A DNA stretch of 5,941 nucleotides. Source: Anaerolineales bacterium (GTDB lineage: Bacteria; Chloroflexota; Anaerolineae; Anaerolineales; E44-bin32). The position numbers and the translations under genes are program-made. Below are positions 5,268-5,941 of the stretch, piece by piece. The notes below the pieces were generated by a model. That model did no database searches and was not told where the DNA came from. It worked only from the letters and a program-made list of their open reading frames with translations. Where the stretch lies: contig DAOUTT010000151.1 of assembly GCA_030668545.1 (NCBI GenBank), forward strand, positions 1 to 5,941, read 5' to 3'. How positions within the stretch are numbered: the first letter of the stretch is position 1; the number at the start of each line of letters is the position of its first letter.

Positions 5268-5675
5268 ATGAGTGATTGGAACAAAGCTGTTATTGATGAG
5301 TTTCGTACCAACGGCGGTAAGGTTGGCGGGCATTTTGAGGAAATAACCCTGCTTCTTCTGCACACAACGGGCGCAAAGAGCGGGGAACCTCGCCTGAATC
5401 CAGTGGCCTATCTGGCCGATGGCGACAGCTATGTGATCATCGCCTCAAAAGGCGGGGCACCAACTAATCCTGGCTGGTATCACAACGTCGTCGCCCATCC
5501 TGAGATTACCGTTGAAGTCGGTACCGAGAAGTTTCAAGCCCAAGCCGAGGTTGTTCAAGAACCCGAACGCACTGAACTCTATGAAAAGGTGTCTACCCAA
5601 TATCCCGGTTTTGCTGAGTACGAGAAAAAGACAACCCGCGTTATTCCGGTTATTGTCCTAACGCGCCTGCCCTGA
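5268..5675 (+). CDS. Deazaflavin (F420)-dependent oxidoreductase, Ddn family (PF04075)
   Basis: A 135-residue protein, close to the usual length of the Ddn/FDR split-beta-barrel family. Recognisable family stretches are NGGKVGG (15-21), LLHTTGAKSGEPRLNPVAYL (30-49), ASKGGAPTNPGWYHNVVAHP (59-78), TVEVG (81-85) and the C-terminal TTRVIPVIVLTR (122-133). The TTGxKSGxPR and WYHN segments shape the F420 pocket in this family. Members use reduced F420 to reduce quinones, nitro compounds or other electrophiles, or only bind F420; the substrate here is unknown. It should be cytoplasmic or loosely membrane-associated. Its presence implies that the host makes F420, as Actinomycetota, archaea and many Chloroflexota do. 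An MsrP-like gene follows after 45 bp on the same strand, so an operon is likely. Confidence 0.9.
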   Translation: MSDWNKAVIDEFRTNGGKVGGHFEEITLLLLHTTGAKSGEPRLNPVAYLADGDSYVIIASKGGAPTNPGWYHNVVAHPEITVEVGTEKFQAQAEVVQEPERTELYEKVSTQYPGFAEYEKKTTRVIPVIVLTRLP

Positions 5676-5706
5676 ACCATGCGTTGGAGAAGGTGCATTG
5701 GTACTC

Positions 5707-5713
5707 AGGAGGT
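5707..5713 (+). promoter_or_regulatory. Strong ribosome binding site of the MsrP-like gene
   Basis: AGGAGGT ends seven bases before the ATG at 5721. Another ATG at 5714 directly abuts the site and opens only nine codons before TGA, so it is not the start. Confidence 0.8.
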
Positions 5714-5720
5714 ATGAACA

Positions 5721-5941
5721 ATGTCAAAAATCAACCCCTCTGAAATCACCCCCGAACATATCTACTTATCTCGACGAGAACTCTTGAAAAGCATGGGTAT
5801 TCTAACGGGGGGGGCAGCCCTGCTGGCTGCGTGTAATGGGAACCCTCCGCCGATGACACTCGAGCCGGGCCCTCAGGGAGATACCACTGCGGATTCCGTT
5901 GATCCGTCCGCCAGTTCAAACGTGGACGAATTAGGAGATCC
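5721..5941 (+). CDS. msrP: Protein-methionine-sulfoxide reductase catalytic subunit MsrP (YedY)-like, N-terminal part, truncated by window end
   Basis: Seventy-three codons of a longer gene are visible. The opening PSEITPEHIYLSRRELLK (6-23) aligns well from memory with the start of E. coli MsrP/YedY (a Ser-Asp-Val-Thr-x-Glu segment before a twin-arginine motif). SRRELLK (17-23) is a Tat signal motif with Arg18 and Arg19, followed by a short hydrophobic core. LAAC (35-38) is a lipobox, so the mature protein would begin at Cys38, lipid-anchored outside the membrane. A linker rich in Pro, Gly, Ser and Asp (39-70) follows. MsrP carries molybdopterin and repairs oxidised methionines in exported proteins, with electrons from the haem membrane protein MsrQ. 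The molybdenum-binding domain and its cysteine lie beyond the window, so the identification rests on the N-terminus alone. Other Tat-exported sulfite-oxidase-fold enzymes remain possible. Confidence 0.8.
   Translation, partial: MSKINPSEITPEHIYLSRRELLKSMGILTGGAALLAACNGNPPPMTLEPGPQGDTTADSVDPSASSNVDELGD

Overview
The window looks like a piece of a bacterial chromosome of moderate GC content, most plausibly Chloroflexota (Anaerolineae-like), with Actinomycetota as the alternative. The reasons are a deazaflavin (F420)-dependent reductase of the Ddn family followed closely by an MsrP/YedY-type molybdoenzyme whose precursor carries both a Tat twin-arginine motif and a lipobox. This taxonomic call is an inference from gene content, not a measured result. 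No rRNA, tRNA, CRISPR array or recognisable insertion sequence was seen.

Layout. (1) 1-1075, plus strand, visibly AT-rich: the C-terminal end of an unidentified protein overlaps by 20 bp a 311-residue protein with a central winged-helix region. This looks like an accessory two-gene unit and may be a nucleotidyltransferase/winged-helix (AbiE-like) pair, but the partner is cut off by the window edge. (2) 1076-1417: gene-free space between convergent genes, with a potential multi-branched secondary structure at about 1266-1406. (3) 1418-3503, minus strand: an MFS transporter (GTG start) followed 142 bp downstream by a CPBP-family intramembrane protease with all its active-site motifs. (4) 3504-3892: a regulatory region between divergent genes. 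It holds a dense set of nested palindromes at 3572-3618, hairpin-capable leader sequence before the MFS gene, and a doubtful 35-codon ORF pointing the other way. (5) 3893-4879, plus strand: a RimK-like ATP-grasp ligase of unknown substrate. (6) 4880-5267: gene-free, with two or three potential hairpins and a good -10 hexamer. (7) 5268-5941, plus strand: the Ddn-like F420 oxidoreductase and, 45 bp later, the start of an MsrP-like methionine-sulfoxide reductase catalytic subunit that runs off the window.

How the genes may work together. The two rightmost genes are probably co-transcribed redox or repair functions, one cytoplasmic and F420-linked, the other exported and molybdenum-dependent. The MFS exporter, CPBP protease and divergent ATP-grasp ligase share one intergenic control region. 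That arrangement loosely recalls peptide-ligase/exporter pairs such as BacD/BacE of bacilysin synthesis, but no precursor peptide or other biosynthetic gene is visible, so a shared pathway is only a hypothesis. The most concrete unexplained signals are the nested operator at 3572-3618 with no regulator gene in the window, and the foldable element at 1266-1406.
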